Source of the DNA: Fimbriimonadia bacterium
Lineage (GTDB): Bacteria > Armatimonadota > Fimbriimonadia > Fimbriimonadales > Fimbriimonadaceae
Direction of reading: 5' to 3'
DNA length: 64,000 bases
Assembly: GCA_030427425.1 (NCBI GenBank)
Contig: JAUICQ010000004.1
Coordinates: 62,001 to 126,000 of the forward strand
Shown here piece after piece: positions 9,775 to 17,840 of this stretch. Below the pieces are notes generated by a model. It saw only the letters and a list, made by a program, of their open reading frames with translations. It had not been told where the DNA came from and ran no database searches. Position 1 is the stretch's first letter. Every line of letters starts with the position of its first letter. The translations under genes were made by a program, and so were the position numbers.

Positions 9775-10893
9775 ATGGATAGAAAGTGGATATTATTAAT
9801 TGTATTATTAATACATGTGGGTTGTGGGAGTAACAACCCTAGTACTGAGAGTAGCAATGCTCTAGTGGAAAGCAATGCTACAAGAGCAAGCGGTGTTTCT
9901 AATATTGCTTCTGCTAATATATTTTTATCTAATACAGAATCCGATCCTGTTAAAATGACTGCCGACCAATTTAATGCATTCCTTAATTACAGTAAAGTGA
10001 AAATAAGCGAATGCAAAGCTTTTAATGTAGACAAAGAAGATTACTTCTTTGCGGATCTGAAAGATCCTAGTTCTTATGATAACTATGTTGTAGAACTAGG
10101 GAAGTATATGTCCGAAAATAAATATTCTAAGGCTTTTAAAATAGATAACAAGAATTTAGATGAATACAGCTGGCAGGCTGTTTTCTGGAGCCGAATTCCT
10201 CATAACGAACTGAAGAAAGCTGTATTATCTTATCTATTAGAAGATCCAGAAAAAAAGAAAGATTACACTAGGCTGAGCAAAATCTGGTACCGTTGTAACT
10301 TAAAAGAGAAGTGCATACTACTAAACTTTATTACAGACAAGAACCGATTATCCCCGCTACTCCAGAGCATAGTAGATATCTGGTACACCAATAAGGATAA
10401 TGCTGATAACCTAACAACAACTAAAGCCGATCTATTAAATTATTTTGTCTATGCTTTTAACTTAACTAAAACTTCGAAAAAAGTAAACTACTCTGCTGGT
10501 GATGAGTTCTATCATCATTTTGGAGATGTAGAATACTTTATAGTAGATGAGGTTCAAGGTGCTATAGGTAGTTATGCTAAAAGTAAACATTGGAGCAAAT
10601 ATGAAATATTTAATATGCTGGGTCTATATAAAATCCCTATAGTAGTGTTGCTTGATGAAAATGTAACTATTGCCAGTAAAATACTCAGCAAAACAGATAA
10701 GAAGAAAGAATCGGATTTTGCTTTTGCTGCAAAGAGAGCTAGAGAGGAAGCATTGAATTTAGTTCCCTTTGTACAGGGTATTACAGAAGATGATTTTAAT
10801 AACTATTATAAATCATTCCCCCAAAATAAGTTTGCTTCGACAGCTCAAGCACTTAAAACTGTTATGTTAAAGGACTTATCTCAAAAACTGTGA
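9775..10893 (+). CDS. Lipoprotein of a tandem paralogous trio, member 3
   Basis: The 372-residue product starts at ATG after AGAGGAATATA. It has a short lipoprotein signal, MDRKWILLIVLLIHVGCG (lipobox HVGC, Cys17), then a Ser/Asn/Ala linker. The region KDYTRLSKIWYRC matches the KIWY motif of member 2. The C-terminal part is helical and lysine-rich. No known domain was recognised. It is the shortest of the trio. A 12-bp hairpin 61 bp downstream probably ends the transcript. Confidence 0.72.
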   Translation: MDRKWILLIVLLIHVGCGSNNPSTESSNALVESNATRASGVSNIASANIFLSNTESDPVKMTADQFNAFLNYSKVKISECKAFNVDKEDYFFADLKDPSSYDNYVVELGKYMSENKYSKAFKIDNKNLDEYSWQAVFWSRIPHNELKKAVLSYLLEDPEKKKDYTRLSKIWYRCNLKEKCILLNFITDKNRLSPLLQSIVDIWYTNKDNADNLTTTKADLLNYFVYAFNLTKTSKKVNYSAGDEFYHHFGDVEYFIVDEVQGAIGSYAKSKHWSKYEIFNMLGLYKIPIVVLLDENVTIASKILSKTDKKKESDFAFAAKRAREEALNLVPFVQGITEDDFNNYYKSFPQNKFASTAQALKTVMLKDLSQKL

Positions 10894-10953
10894 ACTAGAT
10901 AAACATATAGTTTGATTATGCTATTTTATTACACTCATTAGATGTTTTGTTTA

Positions 10954-10987
10954 GCTGGGCTAGAATTGCATTTAGTTCTAGTCCAGC
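10954..10987 (+). terminator. Hairpin after the lipoprotein trio
   Basis: GCTGGGCTAGAA (10954-10965) pairs with TTCTAGTCCAGC (10976-10987), with one G:U pair and a 10-nt loop. No U-tract follows. Its place, 61 bp after the third lipoprotein stop and before the next gene, fits a transcript end. Confidence 0.5.
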
Positions 10988-11090
10988 AATCAGTAATAAG
11001 ATAATAACCAGTACTAATACTGCTAGTACAAACACTGTTTTTCTTGCAAAGTAATTAAAATAGACAAAAGATTGGTGTAATATAGAAGAA

Positions 11091-12305
11091 ATGTATAAAA
11101 ATTATTCCTTATTTATAACTTTTATGACATGTTGTTTAACATATTCGGTTGAAGATAGAGACAAATTGGGTAAGCGTGCTCCATTGGCAGATATTACTAA
11201 TGCGCAGCTTATTCTTTCCGATACAGAAAGTGAGACAACGATAGAATCTGATGAATATGTAGAACACGATAGGCAAAAGATACTGAAGGTTTTAAGGAGT
11301 CCTAGAGATACACTTGAAATTATCTTTTCGGGGTTAGATTTTGTTTCGCAAGTTAACTATGTAAATGATGTTCTAATTCATGCTAGAAATGAAGTAAGTG
11401 AAAATATACAATCCAATTATAAAGATTTTTTTGGTTTACTAACGCTAGAAGCATTCTGGAAAGGGAAAAATGTTTCTGGTGAGGAGTGGATTCCAATAAT
11501 CGAAAATTTAGAGAGAGGTATTGCGGAGTACTTACATGTGGATGATAGTTTATATTCATTTGGATTATCGGAGGTTAGCTTCTACGATGTAGAAGATCTT
11601 GCTAGTGTCGTGCGATTTTTATATAAGCATAAGAGAATTGATAAGTTCTCTTTGTCTTTACTCAATACTTGTATAGAAGAGAGTTTTGTTCTTACCATTT
11701 TAAAGTATTTACCGCCTACTATAAGAAAAATTCATATGGATTGTGCTTATTTAAATCTAGAATGTTGCAGAGAATTGAAAAAATTTTCTGATATTCAAAT
11801 ACTCTCTATTCCTGATGCAGATCTAGCTGATGAGAGCATCACATGGGCGGATGTTATTAGTTCTGTATCTTCAACTCTGGAGGTATTAGATGTTTCATTC
11901 TCTTCTTTTGATTCTGAGGCCGCTAGAAAATTGGTAAACTTTCCAAACTTAAAAACTTTAATTGTTGAAGAATGTGATACTTTATCCATATACGGTTTAT
12001 CCGGGATTCTTCCACGGTTGGAGAGACTGAACTTAAACACATTCACTATCATTGATTATAACCTGCCTGCTGTGGCATGGTGCAAAACACTAAAACATCT
12101 AAGCATTGTAAATTCCACAGAGATAACACCATGCATGTGGATGAAAATTATTGAAGTATTACCAAAAACATTGGAAACGATTGATGTTTCTGGAACTTTT
12201 ATTGATAAAAACGGATTAGATAAGTTACTGCAAGCATTTCCGAATTTAAAGACTATTCACGCGGAAGAGTGTCGGTTAAGGGATACTAATTATCTGGGTA
12301 TATAA
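11091..12305 (+). CDS. Secreted leucine-rich-repeat protein
   Basis: The 404-residue product begins with a hydrophobic segment (LFITFMTCCLTYSVE) that reads as a signal peptide. It is followed by a Thr/Ser/Glu linker and a helical domain, then LRRs of the ribonuclease-inhibitor-like type, such as LPPTIRKIHMDCAYLNLECC and LPKTLETIDVSGTFIDKNGL. It shares with the other LRR proteins here a junction motif of aromatic-x-FG-[IL]-x-x-[VI] (YSFGLSEVSF). The frame continues after the TAA as KQLLAGYKNVILHS, which resembles the C-terminal cap of the neighbouring LRR gene (RQERKGVKIVFR), so this stop may itself be premature. A role in host or surface interaction is inferred only from secretion and LRRs. 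Confidence 0.8.
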   Translation: MYKNYSLFITFMTCCLTYSVEDRDKLGKRAPLADITNAQLILSDTESETTIESDEYVEHDRQKILKVLRSPRDTLEIIFSGLDFVSQVNYVNDVLIHARNEVSENIQSNYKDFFGLLTLEAFWKGKNVSGEEWIPIIENLERGIAEYLHVDDSLYSFGLSEVSFYDVEDLASVVRFLYKHKRIDKFSLSLLNTCIEESFVLTILKYLPPTIRKIHMDCAYLNLECCRELKKFSDIQILSIPDADLADESITWADVISSVSSTLEVLDVSFSSFDSEAARKLVNFPNLKTLIVEECDTLSIYGLSGILPRLERLNLNTFTIIDYNLPAVAWCKTLKHLSIVNSTEITPCMWMKIIEVLPKTLETIDVSGTFIDKNGLDKLLQAFPNLKTIHAEECRLRDTNYLGI

Positions 12306-12344
12306 AAGCAGCTATTAGCTGGATACAAAAATGTTATATTGCAT

Positions 12345-12890
12345 TCATTCTTCGAGCGCGCTTGGCACATCTGTTTCCAAAATTTGTTGTAATTTGTATT
12401 GATTATCCAGTGTGTAAATTTTAACAGAATTATCGGCTTCATGAATGTAAACCACTCTCTTCTTACGACGGGAGTATCTAATGATTTTTTCAGTTTTTTC
12501 TATAGTACGGCTATTTGGGAGATGAAGAATTTGAATGTTGTCCGAGAGATAGTTGCATATGATATCCCAGGCACGGTCATGTGTCCTAAAAAAATGAGTG
12601 CGGGTCAAATCTAGTTCACTGACTGATAATAATTTTAATAATCTGAATGTTTTCGGCCAGTCTTTAATACTAATAATTTTAACTTTTCTTATAATACCCC
12701 GAGGTAAATTTTTATTAATAGGGTATGTCTTCTTAATTTTACCATCCAATAATCTATAGTAGTCTTGTAATTTAATCATTCCCTTTAATGTATCAGTATC
12801 CATTTCTATATCTAAATCACAGTAGTCTTCAGAAACAATGCTGGAGAATGCAGATGCAAAACTGTGGGCAAATAATGATTCTTTTTCCAA
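12345..12890 (-). CDS. LRR protein B, downstream part of an interrupted gene
   Basis: This 181-residue frame opens at TTG and encodes a helical segment followed by LRR-like strands (LLKLLSVSELDLTRTHFF, LSDNIQILHLPNS). It has no signal peptide of its own. The same frame continues upstream through one TAA (12906-12908) into a clear signal peptide starting at ATG 13061. The full gene is therefore 12345-13061, interrupted once. Its 3' end meets the convergent LRR gene ending at 12305. Whether this piece is translated separately from TTG is unknown, and I see no good ribosome binding site for it. Confidence 0.6.
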   Translation of the reverse strand: MEKESLFAHSFASAFSSIVSEDYCDLDIEMDTDTLKGMIKLQDYYRLLDGKIKKTYPINKNLPRGIIRKVKIISIKDWPKTFRLLKLLSVSELDLTRTHFFRTHDRAWDIICNYLSDNIQILHLPNSRTIEKTEKIIRYSRRKKRVVYIHEADNSVKIYTLDNQYKLQQILETDVPSALEE

Positions 12891-12905
12891 TAAAGGGATA
12901 TCCAG

Positions 12906-13061
12906 TTAAAGATGAGAAAAACAGTCTAGAAGAACTGTATACAAGTCCAATTCTTTTGCAGGCTGGTTGGAGAATTTACTATCTTCCATAGTCTTAGAAT
13001 TAGAATTGAGTAGAAGAAGTGCAAAAAATAATTGAACAATACTTTTGGAAAAGTTTTTCAT
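12906..13061 (-). CDS. LRR protein B, N-terminal part with signal peptide
   Basis: ATG 13061 opens 51 codons: a signal peptide MKNFSKSIVQLFFALLLLNS, a short polar linker, and DLYTVLLDCFSHL before an in-frame TAA. The frame then resumes with LDIPLLEKESLFAHS and runs into the LRR-B downstream part. The gene begins 10 bp after the end of LRR gene A, so both were probably one operon. The single stop with no other damage points to recent inactivation, a sequencing error or readthrough. Confidence 0.6.
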   Translation of the reverse strand: MKNFSKSIVQLFFALLLLNSNSKTMEDSKFSNQPAKELDLYTVLLDCFSHL

Positions 13062-13071
13062 TTTCAATCTA

Positions 13072-14652
13072 TTACCTGAAAACTATTTTCACACCCTTTC
13101 TTTCCTGTCTAAAGGTATCGATACCTTTTCCCGGGGAAGTAATATTGCTAAGATTTACCTCTTTAATTCCTGGTGGAAGACTGCCTAGACAGTCCCAGTT
13201 TCGTATCATACTTCTAGAGAGGTTTAATTTTTCAAGGTATATTAAATTTTGTAAAGTGTTAATTTTATTTGAATGTACATCTGTCTCCCCAATGTCTAAA
13301 TTTACTAAAGATGAAGGGAAGTGTTTTTGAAATGAAAGCCAGCTTTCACCAAGTTTTACTCCTCTTAAATTTAAGTCTTCTAAGTAATGTAAATTTTTTA
13401 ACCAGTTGTATAGAACCTCTCTAGTTACATCCGTATAGCTAAGGTCTAATCTAATGATGTGAAATGGCAATTCAATATCTGCAGGCCATGATTCTCTTCC
13501 CAATGTTAATTCTGCCATGGATAACTCCTCAAGTTTATCAAGACTATGGGTTAACTTCTTAAACTGATCCATAAAGAAACAATTTTTAGAGCGTATGTCT
13601 TCCAAAGGTGTATTAACAGTATTTTTAAGAAATGTATCGAATCCTATTACAGTAATTTTTTTAATTCCAAACTGAAAAGAATTGCCATTAGGCCGGAAGT
13701 CGTCCTGAAGATCTTTTACTGAAGTAAGAAAATGTATTAGTGTTTTCTCTTCAGGTGATAATTGTGCCTTTTGTTTTTTAAGTTCTTTTTTACAGAGCAG
13801 TAACTTCGCGAATTCTCTTCTACTTTCATGTTGCATTATACCAATATAATTGTTCAGTATTTCTTGAAGACTTACAAATAGGTGAATGTTTTCGGGTGTT
13901 AATATAACTGTGTCACAAACAGAATCATGGCTCCAGATATTAGAGTTTTCGTAGACTCTTAAAATATCTATGACTCTTTCCATATTTGTGCCCGGTTGAA
14001 TAGGAGTGTGTAGTATGAAGCCCTCAATAAACTCTAATTTTTCTTGAATATTTAAATTAGCTATAAGTTTTAGTAATGCCCTCCATTGAATGGACCAATC
14101 GATATCTTCCCGTAGGACAAAATTAATTTTTTCGGCAATACTCTTTTCCGATATTAAGTTCCAATCAGCTTCTGTATAGCTATATAATCCTGATTGAGTG
14201 TGTATTGTATCACTCTCTATATTTGTTTCATCATCTGAAAATTCTTCTTCGCTACTATCTGTGTATAAATCTATAAGGTCTAGATCTGAGATTTCTTTAG
14301 CATCTAAAATATTTTTACATTCGGGCAGAGTATTGTCTATAGCTGCTGAAAGTGCTTGGAGTATTTGTACTCTAATTTTTGGATCTATCTGACTAACAAT
14401 GTACTTGCGTTCAGGATGAGATGCTGATTGTTGTTTGTTAAATTTAAATCCGGGTCGTTGAGCTTTCATTTCCTCAAGTAACTCCCGGGGACAATTAGTA
14501 TCTTCCACATCAAGGAATAGGATACTCGCAGGTAGGCTTAAGATACAATTCCAGTCCGTTAAAAGTATATTTTTAAAGGTAATTTCCCTTAAATGCTGGT
14601 ATCGTGAGAGCTTGCTAATACTCTCAGAAGTAATATTGGTATTTATGAGCAC
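13072..14652 (-). CDS. LRR protein A, downstream part of an interrupted gene
   Basis: The 526-residue frame from GTG 14652 contains two LRR blocks separated by a helical region. The first block ends with LPASILFLDVEDTNCPRELL; the second includes LPFHIIRLDLSYTDVTREVL and FPSSLVNLDIGETDVHSNKI and ends in the cap RQERKGVKIVFR. A junction motif FQFGIKKITV precedes the second block, as in the other LRR proteins here. The reading frame is open 43 codons further upstream and contains more LRR sequence (LPSFSSLIELSIFNAHL). It is separated from the signal-peptide part by one TAA at 14782-14784. The GTG start is therefore probably an artefact of a broken gene. Confidence 0.7.
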   Translation of the reverse strand: MLINTNITSESISKLSRYQHLREITFKNILLTDWNCILSLPASILFLDVEDTNCPRELLEEMKAQRPGFKFNKQQSASHPERKYIVSQIDPKIRVQILQALSAAIDNTLPECKNILDAKEISDLDLIDLYTDSSEEEFSDDETNIESDTIHTQSGLYSYTEADWNLISEKSIAEKINFVLREDIDWSIQWRALLKLIANLNIQEKLEFIEGFILHTPIQPGTNMERVIDILRVYENSNIWSHDSVCDTVILTPENIHLFVSLQEILNNYIGIMQHESRREFAKLLLCKKELKKQKAQLSPEEKTLIHFLTSVKDLQDDFRPNGNSFQFGIKKITVIGFDTFLKNTVNTPLEDIRSKNCFFMDQFKKLTHSLDKLEELSMAELTLGRESWPADIELPFHIIRLDLSYTDVTREVLYNWLKNLHYLEDLNLRGVKLGESWLSFQKHFPSSLVNLDIGETDVHSNKINTLQNLIYLEKLNLSRSMIRNWDCLGSLPPGIKEVNLSNITSPGKGIDTFRQERKGVKIVFR

Positions 14653-14781
14653 AATGGTTTGTATATTAGAACTTAAATGTTTAAAGCAGGCCCCTTCTTC
14701 AGGATGGTCTAAATGGGCATTAAATATAGAAAGTTCTATTAAAGAAGAGAATGATGGTAAGAATGTAGTATCAAGGGTATC

Positions 14782-15147
14782 TTAATTCTCCAAATCTAAA
14801 CGTAATACCTGTAATTTTTCGGAAAAATCTATCCATGCCGAAGAATCTATTTTATGTAAGGGTTTAAAATCTATGCGTCTTATTTCTGAAATTTCTTCTA
14901 ATTGCTCTAGTTGGTCCTCATCTAGATACTGTTGGGCAAGAGTCATTTTAAGATAATCAGATGTGTCAGACAGCCTGGTATTTATACCACTTGTACTATA
15001 ATCTTCATTAGTACTATCTGTATATTTATCTTCATCTGTATTAGAAGTTTCTAATTCATGATGGGGACTATCTATCATCCCTTGACTAGCACTCGATGCA
15101 CATATTAGCAATAGTAAGCATTGCACTCTTAATGATAAACTTCTCAT
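14782..15147 (-). CDS. LRR protein A, N-terminal part with signal peptide
   Basis: The 121-residue frame carries a signal peptide (MRSLSLRVQCLLLLICASSA), an acidic Thr/Ser-rich linker and the start of an LRR domain (LQVLRLDLEN), then TAA. The next codon in the same frame starts DTLDTTFLPSFSSLIELSI, and the frame stays open to 13072. The full gene would encode about 690 residues. Upstream lies a 100-bp spacer and the divergently unrelated hydrolase gene on the same strand. Single-stop interruption is seen directly; the loss of function is inferred. Confidence 0.65.
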   Translation of the reverse strand: MRSLSLRVQCLLLLICASSASQGMIDSPHHELETSNTDEDKYTDSTNEDYSTSGINTRLSDTSDYLKMTLAQQYLDEDQLEQLEEISEIRRIDFKPLHKIDSSAWIDFSEKLQVLRLDLEN

Positions 15148-15251
15148 GCCTTTATTTTACTTTATTGATGAGTGGAAAAAATATTGTAGAAATAAGCAAT
15201 TCCTTTCAAGGCCTAAAGTCCTGGCATCTATAATGCTCTAGTGCGGACTAA

Positions 15252-16556
15252 CTAGAGGGCGGGAGTTATTGCATACCAGGAGCTAATCCATTGTTGGAGC
15301 TTGTCAGATATTAAGCATTGGGGACACCCATCATTTTCTTCATGGAATTGGAGGAGATCGTGCATGGAACCAACAACGGTACGATGATTTAAGTTAAATA
15401 AGCAGGTGTGATTTTCTAAATTATCTCTGAATCTGTCCGATTTTTCTCTTAAAACATCAATCCCCATGGCACTCTTGATTGGGACTAATCCGTCCGTCAG
15501 TGGTTCTATAATTTCTGTGACTTCCTTTTTGAATATGTATTTTTGGGTAAGATATTCAATCATGATGCCAACATTAGTAGGTTCACGATGCGGGATTCCT
15601 TCTAGTTTAGGATGAATATAGCATAGATCGGAAAATTTATTGCCTGCTATTGTGTAGTAGTTAGCAATCTCTTTATAAGGTGATGGTGTGCCGTTAAGCT
15701 CTTCCAAGAAATGCGATTGTTTGCTAATATAATCTGATGACGTAAAGAGATCGAACATGGCGATAGATTTTTCTGATGGAAAAGCATCTAATACCCTCCA
15801 CGGGATTCCCATATGGGGAGATCCGAATGTAATTAGATTGCCGTATTTAGGATACTTACTTAGGAGATGACCCTGTTCTAGGGCATATCTCGCGACAACT
15901 CCTCCCATGCTGTATCCAAATAAGTCTACTTGAGTGCAGTTTTTTAAGAATCTATTACATTCATAAGCTAATGTATTTCCTAAAGTATCTAAACTAACAG
16001 AAGGTAGATAGTTATATCCTATGATTGCATCGTAACGCTTTTTACCTGTGTCCGGCATGAAAATTTTATCGTGGAGTATTCTGGCCAAATGAGTGGTATC
16101 TCTTAATCCGTAGTTGGTATTGAAGGTGTCGAGAGTCATATGGTCGTAATCTTCGAATAACTCCTTTGGTAGAATATTACTTACTCTAGTTAACAGCTGT
16201 TTTAGACACCAACGTTTAAATCTAGCTTTAGTGCTCATAGGAAGAGCATTGATGCTTCCTAGAAGGTATTCTGTACAGTGTCCATGTACAATAACGGCTA
16301 CTCGGTGCATGTCTTCGTCTAGAGTATCTATTGTGTTCCATATGCCCTCCTCATCTTCTACTGGCTGATAAATTCTCCAGACGCTATGGGAGTCGGAATA
16401 TTTTTCATTTAGTTCTATGCTAGTGCTATTAATATAATCGGAAATCCAACCTTCATACCACGATCCTACATGAACTGCGGCATGATTGCTTTGTAAAAAT
16501 ATTAAATGTATGAAGAGAATAAGAAAATGCTTATGGACTCTATATGTTTTTTTCAT
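15252..16556 (-). CDS. Secreted lipase-like alpha/beta hydrolase
   Basis: The 434-residue product has an N-terminal signal peptide (HFLILFIHLIFLQSNHAA). It then shows the alpha/beta-hydrolase pattern: a strand and oxyanion loop VAVIVHGH (86-93) and the nucleophile elbow GYSMGG (214-219, Ser216) followed by VARYALEQG. The ITFGSPHMGIPW segment is typical of PGAP1/lipase-class enzymes that bind acyl substrates. Candidate triad partners are the Asp in EPLTDGLVP and a His in GSMHDLL or NHRTVV. The substrate is probably a lipid or acyl ester outside the cytoplasm. It sits between the LRR island and the yggU-divIVA group on the same strand as the broken LRR genes. Effector-like use in a host is speculation. 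Confidence 0.8.
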   Translation of the reverse strand: MKKTYRVHKHFLILFIHLIFLQSNHAAVHVGSWYEGWISDYINSTSIELNEKYSDSHSVWRIYQPVEDEEGIWNTIDTLDEDMHRVAVIVHGHCTEYLLGSINALPMSTKARFKRWCLKQLLTRVSNILPKELFEDYDHMTLDTFNTNYGLRDTTHLARILHDKIFMPDTGKKRYDAIIGYNYLPSVSLDTLGNTLAYECNRFLKNCTQVDLFGYSMGGVVARYALEQGHLLSKYPKYGNLITFGSPHMGIPWRVLDAFPSEKSIAMFDLFTSSDYISKQSHFLEELNGTPSPYKEIANYYTIAGNKFSDLCYIHPKLEGIPHREPTNVGIMIEYLTQKYIFKKEVTEIIEPLTDGLVPIKSAMGIDVLREKSDRFRDNLENHTCLFNLNHRTVVGSMHDLLQFHEENDGCPQCLISDKLQQWISSWYAITPAL

Positions 16557-16637
16557 ATATGCTGCATCCTTAGTACATATGTTAATATGTTAATTGTTGG
16601 AAGATTTTTTCTTATATATGGGTTTTCGAAAGTTTTT

Positions 16638-16928
16638 CTAAAAAAGTTTTTTCGGAATAAACTGCTCTATATAATCCTGATCTAGTTCCGATAGAGTTAT
16701 TTTTTTTAATTTAGAAGTGAATCCGGAACAGATTGCAACATTCTTTTTGGGTATATTGAAAAACTTGGCTAACTGAGGAATGATGGCGCTGTTAGCTTCA
16801 CCATCGATTGGTTTTGCAGTAGTATATACGCGCCATACTTGTAAATTATCATCATATATAATTTTATTTGATGATGCATTAGGGGTTACTTTAACTGAAA
16901 TGATAACTTCGTTAGTGTGTTGACACAT
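16638..16928 (-). CDS. YggU/DUF167 family protein
   Basis: The 96-residue protein matches the DUF167 family. It has ISVKVTPNASSNKI near the start, then WRVYTTAKPIDGEANSAII and FFNIPKKNVAICSGFTSKLKKI, the family's P-x-x-G-x-A-N and G-x-x-S-x-x-K motifs. The fold is known but the function is not. It overlaps the end of the upstream divIVA gene by 17 bp. In many bacteria with DivIVA a YggU gene lies beside it, and the context here agrees. A shorter start is possible but not better supported. Confidence 0.85.
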   Translation of the reverse strand: MCQHTNEVIISVKVTPNASSNKIIYDDNLQVWRVYTTAKPIDGEANSAIIPQLAKFFNIPKKNVAICSGFTSKLKKITLSELDQDYIEQFIPKKLF

Positions 16929-17835
16929 GATTTCCGGAAATGCGTTGTCTTTTCATTAGAATTCTAGGAGAAATTTTCACCTGATTCTCTTTGGAAGTAC
17001 TCTTGCTTTCAGTAACTTTTTCAGGAACTACAGAATTCTCCTTGTTTTTGATAATAACACTACTTAACGACTCTGATTTTTCTTCTATAACGTCACATTC
17101 GGGAGTATCAGCTGTTTCAACTTTTGTCTCTTCTAGATTGGATGGTACGTAGAATGCATCCATCATCATATCTATCTCTTCAGAAGTGAGTTTGGCAGAA
17201 GGGAATACATGCTTTTTAGGTTCGATATTAGATGCTGGATGAACTATTTCTAGTTTTTCTTCTTTATCAGGTATCGCATTGCATTCAACTAATTGAGGGG
17301 TATTTGTAATGTTCTCAGAGGATTGCTGTTGGGTAGTTTCAGTTGAAGAAGCACTAGTGCCTAATGTTTTAATATTAGAAACCTCTTCTGCTATGAAGTT
17401 TCTCCAGCTTTCCATAAACATTTTTTGATTTTGTTGAATCTGCTCAATGAACTTATATTGAAGATTCATATTATCTCTTAAAGTTCTTTCTGTGTCTACA
17501 GATTTGGAATTAGCATATTTAATGATGTTTTTAGCTTGTTCCTTAGCTTCTTCTATGATTTTTTCTGCTTCCGTTCTGCTGTTTTCAATAGTCTCTTCAG
17601 CAATTTTTTCTGCAGCGATTATTGCCGACTGTATCGATCTCTCCTTTTTTTTATATTTCTCTAGTTCAACAAGAGCATCTTCTACTGTAGTATGCGAATC
17701 ATCGAGAGCAGTAACAAGCAGATCCCATTCAGTGCTTATTTTCTCTATAAATTCGTCTACTTTGGCAATATCATATCCACGGAATGATTTTGGAAACTTA
17801 TTTTTTTTTATATTTTCTATTGATAGATTATCCAT
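16912..17835 (-). CDS. divIVA: DivIVA-domain coiled-coil protein
   Basis: The 307-residue product opens with the DivIVA lipid-binding signature: NKFPKSFRGYDIAKVDEFI (residues 12-30), then a long coiled coil (about 35-150) rich in E/K/A/I heptads (IIAAEKIAEETIENSRTEA). The C-terminal half is a low-complexity linker ending in a basic stretch. DivIVA proteins sit on negatively curved membrane at poles or septa and recruit partners for division or polar growth. Its presence beside LptB, FabZ and flagellar genes means a diderm that uses DivIVA, unusual among proteobacteria. It lies 5 bp downstream of gatB and overlaps yggU. Confidence 0.85.
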   Translation of the reverse strand: MDNLSIENIKKNKFPKSFRGYDIAKVDEFIEKISTEWDLLVTALDDSHTTVEDALVELEKYKKKERSIQSAIIAAEKIAEETIENSRTEAEKIIEEAKEQAKNIIKYANSKSVDTERTLRDNMNLQYKFIEQIQQNQKMFMESWRNFIAEEVSNIKTLGTSASSTETTQQQSSENITNTPQLVECNAIPDKEEKLEIVHPASNIEPKKHVFPSAKLTSEEIDMMMDAFYVPSNLEETKVETADTPECDVIEEKSESLSSVIIKNKENSVVPEKVTESKSTSKENQVKISPRILMKRQRISGNHVSTH

Positions 17836-17840
17836 TATAA

